Source of the DNA: Patescibacteria group bacterium
Lineage (GTDB): Bacteria; Patescibacteriota; Minisyncoccia; Phycocordibacterales; PALSA-1337
Length of the DNA stretch: 43,117 nucleotides
Direction: 5' to 3'
NCBI GenBank assembly: GCA_018970245.1
Contig: JAGWWT010000011.1
Location: forward strand, 1 to 43,117
Under the pieces are notes generated by a model. The model was not told the origin of the DNA. It saw only the letters and a list, made by a program, of their open reading frames with translations, and made no database searches. This document shows positions 16,686-23,315 of the stretch, piece after piece. Each line of letters begins with the position of its first letter. The first letter of the stretch is position 1. The position numbers and the translations under genes are program-made.

Positions 16686-17663
16686 ATGCATATTTCAAAG
16701 AACCTCGCCTCGTGCTATCGTGATTCCGTGTTCAAACCGACGACTAAACGAGCGGCGAACCCACAGTCGCCCCGGAAAGCTGGGCCGACCATCCTCGACG
16801 GCCGCGCTTGCCGAGAAGCCCTCATGCCGCGCCTGTCCGAGCGCGTCAAAGCCCTTCCAACAGTTCCGACCTTGGCCATCATCCAGGTGGGCGATCGTCC
16901 CGACTCGACCTCATTCATAAACGCGAAGAAAGCTTTCGCCAGGAAGCTCGGCGTGAATGAGAAGCACATCAAAGCCTCTGAGGACGTCTCTCAGTCAGAG
17001 CTCATCGACATCATCGGGGAATGCAACAGGGACGCAGCCATAAAGGGCATCATCGTCCAGCTCCCGCTCCCGGTCGGCCTGGACAAGGACGCCGTCATAG
17101 AAGCCATCGACCCGCGGAAGGATGTGGACGCCCTCACGGCTGTCAGCGTGAAGGGCTGGCTCGAAGGCAGGGAAGATGCCATCTTGCCTGCAACCGCCAG
17201 AGGCATCCGAACCCTCCTCGGCCATTACAAGATAGATCTTTTCGGCAAGCGCATAGCGGTGATCGGCCGCTCCATGCTCGTCGGCAAGCCGATCGCCGCG
17301 ATGTGCCTGAATGAGAACGCCACAGTCTCTGTCTGCCACTCGAAGACTCCTGACCTGGCTGCCGAGCTCAAGGCAGCCGATATCATCATCGTCGCTGCCG
17401 GGCGCCCGGGCCTCGTCGGCGGCAAGCATGTCCGCAAGGGCCAAGTCGTCATCGACGTGGGCATCAACCGCCCGACAGGCGAGAAGCTCGACGAGGAGAT
17501 CGAAGAATCGGGCGGTCAAAAAGAGGCTCCGGCCCTTGTGGGCGATGTAGATTTCATATCCGCTGCCAAAAAAGCGTCCGCCATCACCCCGGTGCCTGGC
17601 GGAGTCGGCCCCATGACGGTCTTTTCGCTCTTCGAGAACCTCATTGATTTATGCCAGAAGTAG
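16686..17663 (+). CDS. folD: Bifunctional methylenetetrahydrofolate dehydrogenase/cyclohydrolase FolD
   Basis: A 325-aa cytosolic enzyme interconverting 5,10-methylene-, methenyl- and 10-formyl-tetrahydrofolate with NADP(H). The signatures are GIIVQLPLP, KDVDAL, the Rossmann-type GRSMLVGKP and the C-terminal PVPGGVGPMTV. The catalytic lysine is in SFINAKKAFA, but the tyrosine normally four residues before it is phenylalanine here. The conserved protein begins at about GPTILDGR; the ATG at 16686 leaves about 32 residues of unconserved leader. The GTG at 16728 is an alternative start. It supplies one-carbon units together with GlyA and ThyA encoded at 27.5-30.1 kb. Confidence 0.92.
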   Translation: MHISKNLASCYRDSVFKPTTKRAANPQSPRKAGPTILDGRACREALMPRLSERVKALPTVPTLAIIQVGDRPDSTSFINAKKAFARKLGVNEKHIKASEDVSQSELIDIIGECNRDAAIKGIIVQLPLPVGLDKDAVIEAIDPRKDVDALTAVSVKGWLEGREDAILPATARGIRTLLGHYKIDLFGKRIAVIGRSMLVGKPIAAMCLNENATVSVCHSKTPDLAAELKAADIIIVAAGRPGLVGGKHVRKGQVVIDVGINRPTGEKLDEEIEESGGQKEAPALVGDVDFISAAKKASAITPVPGGVGPMTVFSLFENLIDLCQK

Positions 17664-17702
17664 AGTTACCATTGCGTCATTAGCATCTAACAATCAAATA
17701 TA

Positions 17703-18509
17703 ATGAACGCACCTTCTAAGTTCTGGACCGTGGCGACGTACTTTTTGGTCGTCCTTATCATCGGAGCGGTCTTGGTCGGCATCCGTGTCGCCAAGTCCAT
17801 CGCTTACGTCGGAGCCAATCCGAACCTTACCAACACCATCAATGTCGACGGCACCGGCGATGCTTATGCCGTCCCTGATGTGGCGACCTTCTCATTCTCG
17901 GTCATAGAAGATGCCAAGACAGTGGCTGACGCCCAGACTGCCGCTACGGCCAAGAGCAATGCCGCTCTGAAGGCCGTTAAGGACGCCGGCGTCGCCGACA
18001 AGGACATCCAGACGACTGGGTACAGCATAACGCCGCAGTACGAGTACCAGAACGCAGTTTGCCCTCAATCCTCTTCGGTCGGCTCCCCGGTATACTGTCC
18101 CTCCGGCCGTCGCATCCTCACCGGCTATGAAGTCAGCCAGACCACTACGGTCAAGGTACGCGACCTCTCCAAGGCCGGCGACCTATTCTCGGCCATCGGC
18201 GGCCTCGGCGTGCAGAACGTGAGCGACCTGCAGTTCTCTGTCGACAATCCTGATTCGGTCAAAGCCGAAGCCAGGGACAAGGCTATAGCCGATGCGCAGT
18301 CCAAGGCGAGCGAGCTTGCAAAGCAGCTTGGCGTCAGCCTGGTCCGCATCGTCAGCTTCACCGAATCCTCCGGCCCTCAGCCCATCGTCTACGGCTTGGG
18401 CATGAAGGCTAACGCCGCCATGGCTCCGAGCGCGGCTCCGGTCCCTGAAGTCAATCCTGGCCAGCAGAAGGTGACCGACAACGTAGAGATCACGTATCAG
18501 ATCGAATAG
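17703..18509 (+). CDS. SIMPL (DUF541) domain protein, membrane-anchored
   Basis: A 268-aa protein with an N-terminal transmembrane anchor (about residues 8-28) and an external SIMPL domain. The domain starts with INVDGTGDAYAVPDVATFSFSV, the typical G-x-G-x-(A/V)-x-x-x-P-D-x-A beginning, and includes DIQTTGYSITPQYEY and a helical ARDKAIADAQSKASELAKQLG segment. Two cysteines in a short insert (about 122-134) could form a disulfide, fitting the DsbA/VKOR system upstream. The family's function is poorly known; some members are periplasmic oxidative-stress proteins. Confidence 0.88.
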   Translation: MNAPSKFWTVATYFLVVLIIGAVLVGIRVAKSIAYVGANPNLTNTINVDGTGDAYAVPDVATFSFSVIEDAKTVADAQTAATAKSNAALKAVKDAGVADKDIQTTGYSITPQYEYQNAVCPQSSSVGSPVYCPSGRRILTGYEVSQTTTVKVRDLSKAGDLFSAIGGLGVQNVSDLQFSVDNPDSVKAEARDKAIADAQSKASELAKQLGVSLVRIVSFTESSGPQPIVYGLGMKANAAMAPSAAPVPEVNPGQQKVTDNVEITYQIE

Positions 18510-18601
18510 CCTGGATCAGCGGATCGGCAGGCGTCTGGATCAGGGGATTGCAGCCGGAGCGGCATGTGCTAAAGTAGCCCGCAGAAACAGAAAGGAACTG
18601 G

Positions 18602-19111
18602 ATGAAAATGGTTACTGAAGTACTCTGCCAGCTATACGTCGAGCTGGTCAACAGCTTCGACATCGCCTGCTGCGGATCATTGCCGGAGGATGGGCAGCAT
18701 TTCGCCCCGCTCGTCTCTGTGGCTGAGAATGGCCTTTGGGCTGGACTGGAGATCGAGCATGGGCGGTCTGCTAAGCTCCGAATATATGACCCTGACGGGT
18801 CTCTTGGCCCGGGCACGGAGTTCGGCCGGGTCTACCTGCAGGTGAATGGCTTGAAGACTGGCACCATACGAGACGTCCATAATCGGACGTCGATAGGCGA
18901 GCAGTTCCTCGAGGCATTCGTACAGAAGAGCGGCGGCACGGCCGATCAAGCGAAGATCGATGCCTGCGAGTCGATCATGGAGAGGGTGATCTCTTTGGCC
19001 AAAGACTGCCCGAAATTCATAAAGGCCGATCCCTCCGTGTCCAGCGGACGTCCTGGCGAACGAAGCGAACAAGACCAAAGCGTTCCCGTTGACTCCGCCT
19101 CCTCTGCGTGA
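18602..19111 (+). CDS. Hypothetical soluble protein
   Basis: A 169-aa protein I do not recognise. No signal peptide or membrane helix is visible. The middle (about residues 35-90) looks like alternating beta strands, followed by helices (IGEQFLEAFVQ, AKIDACESIMERVISLA) and a disordered Ser/Pro-rich tail. An AAAGGA site 5-6 nt before the first ATG supports the start; a second ATG lies two codons in. It has its own strong terminator downstream and sits just before secE. Function unknown. Confidence 0.65.
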   Translation: MKMVTEVLCQLYVELVNSFDIACCGSLPEDGQHFAPLVSVAENGLWAGLEIEHGRSAKLRIYDPDGSLGPGTEFGRVYLQVNGLKTGTIRDVHNRTSIGEQFLEAFVQKSGGTADQAKIDACESIMERVISLAKDCPKFIKADPSVSSGRPGERSEQDQSVPVDSASSA

Positions 19112-19119
19112 TACACTTG

Positions 19120-19148
19120 CCCCTGCATATCCCCTGCAGGGGTTTTTT
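19120..19148 (+). terminator. Intrinsic terminator upstream of secE
   Basis: CCCCTGCA (19120-19127) pairs perfectly with TGCAGGGG (19135-19142) around a 7-nt loop and is followed by six T. It isolates secE from the upstream gene. Confidence 0.9.
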
Positions 19149-19187
19149 AATAGAGAAAAGGCCGCAAGGCTTGATAACAATCACAAG

Positions 19188-19370
19188 ATGAGCCGATTTG
19201 GGAACTACATAAAGGATACGCAGGCCGAGATGAAGCACGTCAACTGGCCGTCTCGCGAGCAGACAGCCCGCTTCTCTTCGCTGGTAATCGCCGTCTCTCT
19301 GGCTACGGCCGCCGTCCTCGGCATCGCCGATTTCGTCTTCTCGAGGCTGCTCACCCTATTATTCCACTAG
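19188..19370 (+). CDS. secE: Preprotein translocase subunit SecE
   Basis: A 60-aa single-span SecE of the short bacterial type. The amphipathic cytoplasmic helix with EMKHVNWPSREQT is the family signature, followed by one transmembrane helix (about residues 33-55). SecE clamps SecY in the inner-membrane translocon. The ATG at 19188 gives the normal length; the frame extends upstream only through the terminator. The stop codon TAG is the first three bases of a tandem TAGTATT array. nusG follows, as in most bacteria. Confidence 0.93.
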   Translation: MSRFGNYIKDTQAEMKHVNWPSREQTARFSSLVIAVSLATAAVLGIADFVFSRLLTLLFH

Positions 19371-19423
19371 TATTTAGTATTTAGTATAGCTACGAATGTC
19401 CATACCAAATACCAAATACCAGA
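19368..19423 (+). repeat. Two facing heptamer arrays between secE and nusG
   Basis: TAGTATT x3 (19368-19388, last unit TAGTATA) starts on the secE stop codon. TACCAAA x3 (19403-19423, last unit TACCAGA) follows after 14 bp. The arrays are nearly inverted copies of each other, with one mismatch per 7 bp, so the spacer can form a hairpin. Confidence 0.75.
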
Positions 19424-19443
19424 CACTAGATACTGATTTCAAA

Positions 19444-19989
19444 ATGACTAAACAGAACACAACCGGCGAGCGCAATTGGTACGCGATACATACGTACGCG
19501 GGCTATGAGAACGCGGTCGCCCGCAACCTGAAGCAGCGCATCGAGTCCCTCGGCATGGAGGACAAGATCTTCGCCGTGATCGTCCCGACCGAAAAGAAGA
19601 TCAAGGTCAAGGGAGGGAAGCGCGTCGAGGAAGAGGAGAAGATCTACCCGGGCTACGTCCTCGTGGACATGATCGTCACCGACGACAGCTGGTACGTGGT
19701 ACGCAACACGCCTCGAGTGACAGGTTTCGTGGGCGCGGGCGTTTCGCCTGTACCTCTGGACGCCAAGGAAGTCGAGACGCTGTTCGCCAGGATGCAGAAA
19801 GGAGAGACCGAACACGCCATCGATCTTACGGCAGGCGACCTGGTCAAGGTAGCAGACGGCCCGTTCAAGGATTTTGAAGGCAAAGTGGCCGAAGTCGATA
19901 CCCAGCGCGGCAAGATCAAGGTCCTCGTCTCCATGTTCGGCCGCGAAACGCCCGTCGAGCTTGATTTCTTGCAGGTCAAGAAAGTTTAA
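19444..19989 (+). CDS. nusG: Transcription termination/antitermination factor NusG
   Basis: A 181-aa cytosolic protein with the NGN domain (NWYAIHTYAGYENAVARNL through PGYVLVDM and the RNTPRVTGFVG loop) and a C-terminal KOW domain (DLVKVADGPFKDFEGKVAEVD). NusG binds RNA polymerase and couples it to ribosomes or Rho. I chose the ATG at 19444 because it precedes the conserved domain; an upstream ATG at 19396 lies in the repeat-derived spacer. rplK normally follows, but here a RelBE-type module and a DGR intervene. Its stop overlaps the convergent RelE-like gene by 4 bp. Confidence 0.95.
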   Translation: MTKQNTTGERNWYAIHTYAGYENAVARNLKQRIESLGMEDKIFAVIVPTEKKIKVKGGKRVEEEEKIYPGYVLVDMIVTDDSWYVVRNTPRVTGFVGAGVSPVPLDAKEVETLFARMQKGETEHAIDLTAGDLVKVADGPFKDFEGKVAEVDTQRGKIKVLVSMFGRETPVELDFLQVKKV

Positions 19990-20315
19990 ATCCTCGGTCC
20001 AATCAATCGCCGCTCAGCGATTTTGTATACGTCTTTTCTGTTGCCTATGGCGAGAACATATACTCGTTCCCTTTCAGGCTTGAAAATGACGCGGTAATCG
20101 CCGACGCGTAACTTCCAAAAATCTTTCAGAGTTCCACGCAATTTGATCCCGAACACTTCAGGGTGGCTAGTAAGCTTATTATCTATCGAAAGCTTGATTT
20201 TTTTCCGGTCCTCCATCATGATGCCCGAAATATCGCGGGGAAGGACGCTTGGATGATAATCGATCTTCAACGGCGATCTATTTCTTTCCGAGGGCTTTTT
20301 CCCAGAATTCGTCAT
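19986..20315 (-). CDS. RelE/ParE-family toxin
   Basis: A 109-aa protein. The C-terminal 75 residues match the RelE/ParE fold: a helix with DRKKIKLSIDNKL, then GIKLRGTLKDFWKLRVGDYRVIF, where G-x-(W/L)-(K/R)-x-R-x-G-x-(Y/F)-R-(V/I) is the family core, and a final strand with YVLAIGNRKDVYK. Members are ribosome-dependent mRNA interferases or gyrase poisons. The gene overlaps the antitoxin gene upstream by 38 bp if the ATG at 20315 is used; a TTG at 20270 would remove the unusual N-terminus. It is convergent with nusG. Confidence 0.85.
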   Translation of the reverse strand: MTNSGKKPSERNRSPLKIDYHPSVLPRDISGIMMEDRKKIKLSIDNKLTSHPEVFGIKLRGTLKDFWKLRVGDYRVIFKPERERVYVLAIGNRKDVYKIAERRLIGPRI

Positions 20316-20520
20316 GCGGGATCCATTTGATATCCTTCATTTTCATGCGCGCCTCGGCAATCTTGCCAAAATGAAGGTCTTCGTCTATTTCCAAAGCCAT
20401 TCTTAATAGATCGCTTGCCGCAGATGCCACTGGGACTTGATCGCGCTTGGCTCGAAGCCGCAGGGCTTTCCCCATATTCTTGTCTAGCGTCACCGCTATT
20501 CTTTGTTTTGTCGTTGCCAC
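20278..20520 (-). CDS. Antitoxin of the RelE/ParE-like module
   Basis: An 80-aa protein starting (GTG at 20520) with ATTKQRIAVTLDKNMGKAL, a ribbon-helix-helix-like DNA-binding beginning. A helical middle (VASAASDLLRMALEIDEDLHF) follows and then an acidic/aromatic C-terminus that would wrap the toxin. An ATG ten codons upstream is also possible. It should neutralise the RelE-like toxin and repress the pair's promoter. The gene is divergent from the DGR target gene, whose promoter begins 36 bp away, so cross-regulation is conceivable. Confidence 0.8.
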   Translation of the reverse strand: MATTKQRIAVTLDKNMGKALRLRAKRDQVPVASAASDLLRMALEIDEDLHFGKIAEARMKMKDIKWIPHDEFWEKALGKK

Positions 20521-20555
20521 GCCATAAGTGTAGCAAAAGTGTGACACCGCGCAAG

Positions 20556-20584
20556 TTGACAGATGTAATGAAAGGGTGTATAAT
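20556..20584 (+). promoter_or_regulatory. Perfect sigma-70 promoter of the DGR target gene
   Basis: TTGACA (20556-20561) and TATAAT (20579-20584) are separated by exactly 17 bp, a full consensus match. The start would be near 20591, giving a leader of about 94 nt. A Shine-Dalgarno AAGGAG (20673-20678) lies 6 nt before the target ATG. No other gene in the window has such strong signals. Confidence 0.9.
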
Positions 20585-20684
20585 CCCGTTGTAGTACGTT
20601 GAAAGCTGTGGCGAAGAGTCCAGCGAACATAAATCAGAGCATGCCTGTATAAGGCCGGCTCACATCAAAAGAAAGGAGCACGCT

Positions 20685-21413
20685 ATGAGTAGCAAGCTTC
20701 AAGTCATACTGGAACCTGGAATTGCACAGAAACTGCAATTTGCCATCAACCGCACCGATGGCACCTATGAAGACGTCGAGTATCTTTCTACCGGCGATAA
20801 CTTCCGCGCAGTCACATTGCTGCGGACAGGGAAAGCCAAGCTCGTCGAGGTTTCCGAGAATGGGTCCGAAGGCGCAGTCATTCCGACCGCACCGACGCCC
20901 GCCGAATGGACTGTTGATGGGGATGGCAACATCCACTTTACTGTCACCTCGAACGGCTTAACCCCCGAACAGTGGGAACGCCATCTCGAAAGCCGTGGCT
21001 TTCGCCTCTCCGATTACGCACGCAACGTGCTTCGTCGGGCAAGCGAAGCCGCGACCAACGGCGTGGCCTACCACATCGTGGTCCGTCCCGGCAGCAAGAT
21101 CAGCTCGCGTGATCGCATCACGAAGAAGATTCGGGCGCATGCCACGGAAAAAGGCTGGAAGACTCCCCATTGGGAAGTCGCCTGCCTCATCCGCGACACC
21201 TTCACGGACGAGCAGCTCGAGAAGATGGGCCTCTGGTGGATCGTCACCATGCATGGACCGATCACCGATTCCGGTGGCGATCCGAACTTGCTCCACTCGT
21301 TCCGCGGCGGCGGTGGCCGTTGGCTCGTTGCCGACTGCGGCAGGCCTGACGACGAGTGGGGCGACCGTGGCGGTTTCGCGTTCGTTGTCCCGCAAGTTAG
21401 TCCTCAAAACTAG
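20685..21413 (+). CDS. DGR target protein with C-terminal variable region
   Basis: A 242-aa protein whose last ~48 residues are encoded by the variable repeat. Compared with the template, 13 codons differ: residues 197, 204, 206, 208-210, 215, 217-219, 224, 226 and 228. Seven come from AAY (Asn) template codons. The constant frame GRWL...RPDD.W....GGFAFVVPQ resembles the C-type-lectin-like variable domains of known DGR targets. The upstream part (PHWEVACLIRDTFTDEQLEKMGLWWIV in pieces) looks conserved and structural. No signal peptide or membrane helix is visible, so the product may stay in the cytoplasm or use a non-classical route. The strong promoter and ribosome site imply high expression. 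Ligand unknown. Confidence 0.9.
   Translation: MSSKLQVILEPGIAQKLQFAINRTDGTYEDVEYLSTGDNFRAVTLLRTGKAKLVEVSENGSEGAVIPTAPTPAEWTVDGDGNIHFTVTSNGLTPEQWERHLESRGFRLSDYARNVLRRASEAATNGVAYHIVVRPGSKISSRDRITKKIRAHATEKGWKTPHWEVACLIRDTFTDEQLEKMGLWWIVTMHGPITDSGGDPNLLHSFRGGGGRWLVADCGRPDDEWGDRGGFAFVVPQVSPQN
21268..21395 (+). repeat. DGR variable repeat (VR)
   Basis: 128 bp aligning without gaps to the template repeat at an offset of 464. All 18 differences are at template adenines: 13 A-to-G, 3 A-to-T, 2 A-to-C. The 97 non-A template positions are all identical. The last 28 bp, from TGGCGG to CCGCAA, are unchanged and should hold the mutagenic-homing initiation site. A 19th A-to-G change may lie at 21267 if the repeat extends one base further. 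Confidence 0.97.
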
Positions 21414-21426
21414 GTCCCTTAGGACT
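21399..21426 (+). other. Small inverted repeat immediately after the VR
   Basis: AGTCCT (21399-21404) pairs with AGGACT (21421-21426), starting 3 bp after the VR. Other GTCCTTAG-like copies follow up to 21451. DGR targets often carry a hairpin just downstream of the VR that aids homing; this one has a longer loop (16 nt) than the phage example. Confidence 0.4.
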
Positions 21427-21450
21427 CCGGTCCTTAGAAACTTAGTCCTT

Positions 21451-21488
21451 AGCCCTGTTCCGATTCGTCGGAGCGGGGCTAAATTTTT
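21451..21488 (+). terminator. Strong intrinsic terminator with TTCG tetraloop after the DGR target
   Basis: AGCCCTGTTCCGA (21451-21463) pairs with TCGGAGCGGGGCT (21468-21480): 13 consecutive pairs including two G-U, around a TTCG tetraloop, then AAATTTTT. It separates target and template transcripts, and could double as the target-side hairpin used by DGRs. Confidence 0.9.
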
Positions 21489-21514
21489 GCATGAAAATAA
21501 GATATACTTGTGCC

Positions 21515-21893
21515 GGCAGTAGGTGATTATGCGGGCGGTTACGGCTTCCCGCTACCGAACCCAGTATCCATGCATCGAGAGTATCCACGGTCACGGCTTT
21601 GGATAGAGTGGTGCATGCAGCTGTTTAAAAAACGAAGATACTTGGCACGGGGCACTAAGGCATTACGATGCCGGATTCGATTCAGCTCTGAGAGTATTCA
21701 AGGGGCAGTGACTCTGGTGGTGTCTCGTGCAATTCCGATGGCGATCCGAACTTGCTCAACTCGAACCGCAACGACGATGGCCGTTGGCTCAATGCCAACT
21801 ACGACAGGCCTGACGACAAGTGGAACGACAATGGCGGTTTCGCGTTCGTTGTCCCGCAACTCTCTTCATTTCTCTCCCTATTTCTTGGGAGAG
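21515..21893 (+). ncRNA. Predicted DGR template RNA
   Basis: The stretch from a -10-like TATACT (21503-21508) to the terminator hairpin at 21872-21893 would give a ~380-nt RNA carrying the template repeat near its 3' end. Upstream of the template it can form two hairpins: GCGGG/CCCGC (21531-21552), and a longer one with CATGCA/TGCATG (21569-21617) enclosing TATCCA/TGGATA. The -35 is weak, so the 5' end is uncertain. It is the likely substrate for the reverse transcriptase with Avd. Confidence 0.55.
21732..21859 (+). repeat. DGR template repeat (TR)
   Basis: Non-coding copy of the VR with 31 adenines, 18 of which differ in the VR. It carries eight AAY codons in the VR-matching frame, the usual device that yields many amino acids but no stop codons when A is mutated. 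It overlaps no convincing gene; the 68-codon frame through it is the template's own echo of the target. Confidence 0.95.
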
Positions 21894-21898
21894 TTTTG
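21872..21898 (+). terminator. Hairpin terminator 12 bp after the TR
   Basis: CTCTCCC (21872-21878) pairs with GGGAGAG (21887-21893) around 8 nt, then TTTTG. It would end the template RNA. The loop also contains the stop codon of the minus-strand avd-like gene. Confidence 0.75.
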
Positions 21899-22219
21899 TT
21901 TTGTAAGCTGTCCGTTCCATCCACCGAGCATCTTACCGGCTTCATCGAGGATCACTGACAAGGCGATATACTTTTTGTCATCGAAAGATTTCGTTTCCCA
22001 CAAAATCATTAAAAGCACGCGCAGAGTATCGAGCTTCTTTATGGCCAGACGAACATACGGTTGCTTCTCCTCTCGTGAAAGAAAACTCGCAGCAGAGATC
22101 GCTTCAATCACTTCGAAGAACAAAGTATCAACGCGTTGACCGAGAGAATGTCTGTGCGCCTTCGGGATATCCTGATAGAACCTGAACCATTTCAGGTATG
22201 ATTCCTTGATTTTGCTCAA
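21878..22219 (-). CDS. avd: Avd-like four-helix-bundle protein of the DGR
   Basis: A 113-aa, almost wholly helical basic protein. Helix patterns such as YLKWFRFYQDIPKAHRHSLG, VDTLFFEVIEAISAA and AIKKLDTLRVLLMILWE fit the accessory variability determinant family, a pentameric barrel that binds the reverse transcriptase and template RNA. Such proteins resemble the 23S intervening-sequence four-helix family, also seen here at 42722. It is encoded antisense to the template and RT direction, with its 3' end in the template terminator and its 5' end 68 bp from the RT start. In the phage prototype avd lies on the same strand as the RT, so this orientation is notable. Confidence 0.85.
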   Translation of the reverse strand: MSKIKESYLKWFRFYQDIPKAHRHSLGQRVDTLFFEVIEAISAASFLSREEKQPYVRLAIKKLDTLRVLLMILWETKSFDDKKYIALSVILDEAGKMLGGWNGQLTKQNSPKK

Positions 22220-22235
22220 GACTGTTAAGATCTTT

Positions 22236-22277
22236 GGCGGCTGGCGGCTGGCGGCTGGCGGCTGGCGGCTGGCGGCT
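22236..22277 (+). repeat. Six tandem GGCGGCT heptamers between avd and the RT gene
   Basis: Six perfect copies of GGCGGCT (42 bp) followed by a partial GGC. They fill most of the 68-bp spacer between the divergent avd-like gene and the RT. A TTG at 22234 would read through them into the RT frame, so copy number could affect either promoter spacing or an alternative start. Confidence 0.9.
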
Positions 22278-22287
22278 GGCCCTGATC

Positions 22288-23292
22288 ATGTCCAATATCC
22301 AATTCCGACATAACTATAATGATATCATTTCGCTCGATAATCTTCTCGAGGCTTGGCGCGAATTTGTTCGCGGCAAGCGGAATCGCAAGGACGTTCAGGA
22401 ATTTGGACGCAATCTTATGGCGAACATCATTTCGCTTCATCATGATCTCGCCGCCAGAACTTATCGGCATTCCGCCTATCATGCTTTCAAGATCTCTGAT
22501 CCCAAGCCGCGCGAGATTCATAAAGCGAGCGTCAGGGACAGGCTATTGCATCATGCGGTTCACAGGAAGTTGGCGCCATTTTTCGAGAGAACGTTCACAT
22601 CAGATTCCTATTCCTGTCAGATGGCTAAAGGGACACATCGCGCGATTAATCGATTTAGGGAGTTCGCCGGAATCATTTCAAGGAATAATACCCGGACGGC
22701 TTGGGTGCTCAAATGCGACATCAGGAAATTCTTTGCCAATATTGACCAGGAGACGCTTCTTAATATTGTTGATCCGTATATTCTTGATAAGGATATCGTG
22801 TGGTTGTTGTCGGCTATTATAGGTAGCTTCCACTCGAGTAGGAAAGGAATTGGCTTACCACTTGGCAACCTGACATCGCAACTCCTCGTGAATATTTATA
22901 TGAACGAATTTGATCAATTTATCAAGCATCGGCTCAAAGCCAAATATTATATCCGCTACGCCGATGATTTTGTCGTTTTGTTGCCTGATCGAAGTCATCT
23001 CGAACGGATTTTGCCTATGATGAAAGATTATTTAGCGGACAATCTCAAGCTCACGATGCACCCCGACAAGATCTCAATTCAGACAGTTGCGTCCGGAGTA
23101 GACTTTCTCGGCTGGGTCCATTTTCCGGACCATCGCGTCTTGAGGACGACGACAAAAAGACGGATGCTCAAGAGGTTGAAAGCGACGGCTTGCACGCCAG
23201 CCACTCTGCAATCATATTTGGGTCTGATGAGTCATGGCAATTGCCACAAGCTCCGTGAAATTTGCATAAAAAGCGCCGCTATAGTAGAGTAG
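22288..23292 (+). CDS. DGR reverse transcriptase
   Basis: A 334-aa reverse transcriptase made of the RT finger/palm region with no maturase or endonuclease domain. Catalytic aspartates lie in [13 protein letters not shown] (about 141-153) and YADD (224-227). Motif 4 is [10 protein letters not shown] (189-198), ending in SQ as in DGR enzymes rather than the SP of group II intron RTs. FLGW (273-276) marks the thumb boundary. With Avd it copies the template RNA with adenine infidelity into cDNA that replaces the VR. I prefer the ATG at 22288; a TTG at 22234 would add a repeat-encoded Gly/Trp leader. No Shine-Dalgarno site is visible. AT-richer than the flanking ribosomal genes. Confidence 0.95.
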   Translation: MSNIQFRHNYNDIISLDNLLEAWREFVRGKRNRKDVQEFGRNLMANIISLHHDLAARTYRHSAYHAFKISDPKPREIHKASVRDRLLHHAVHRKLAPFFERTFTSDSYSCQMAKGTHRAINRFREFAGIISRNNTRTAWVLKCDIRKFFANIDQETLLNIVDPYILDKDIVWLLSAIIGSFHSSRKGIGLPLGNLTSQLLVNIYMNEFDQFIKHRLKAKYYIRYADDFVVLLPDRSHLERILPMMKDYLADNLKLTMHPDKISIQTVASGVDFLGWVHFPDHRVLRTTTKRRMLKRLKATACTPATLQSYLGLMSHGNCHKLREICIKSAAIVE

Positions 23293-23315
23293 CCAGACAT
23301 TTTCTGTATCCATCC

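Noticed and set aside
21752-21958. 68-codon ORF running through the template repeat
   Set aside because: It is the template read in the target's frame and continues into sequence opposite avd. Template repeats look coding because they mirror the target.
22234-22287. N-terminal extension of the RT from a TTG start
   Set aside because: It would consist only of repeat-encoded Gly/Trp/Arg/Leu/Ala residues; the ATG at 22288 gives a normal DGR RT start. Kept only as a regulatory idea.
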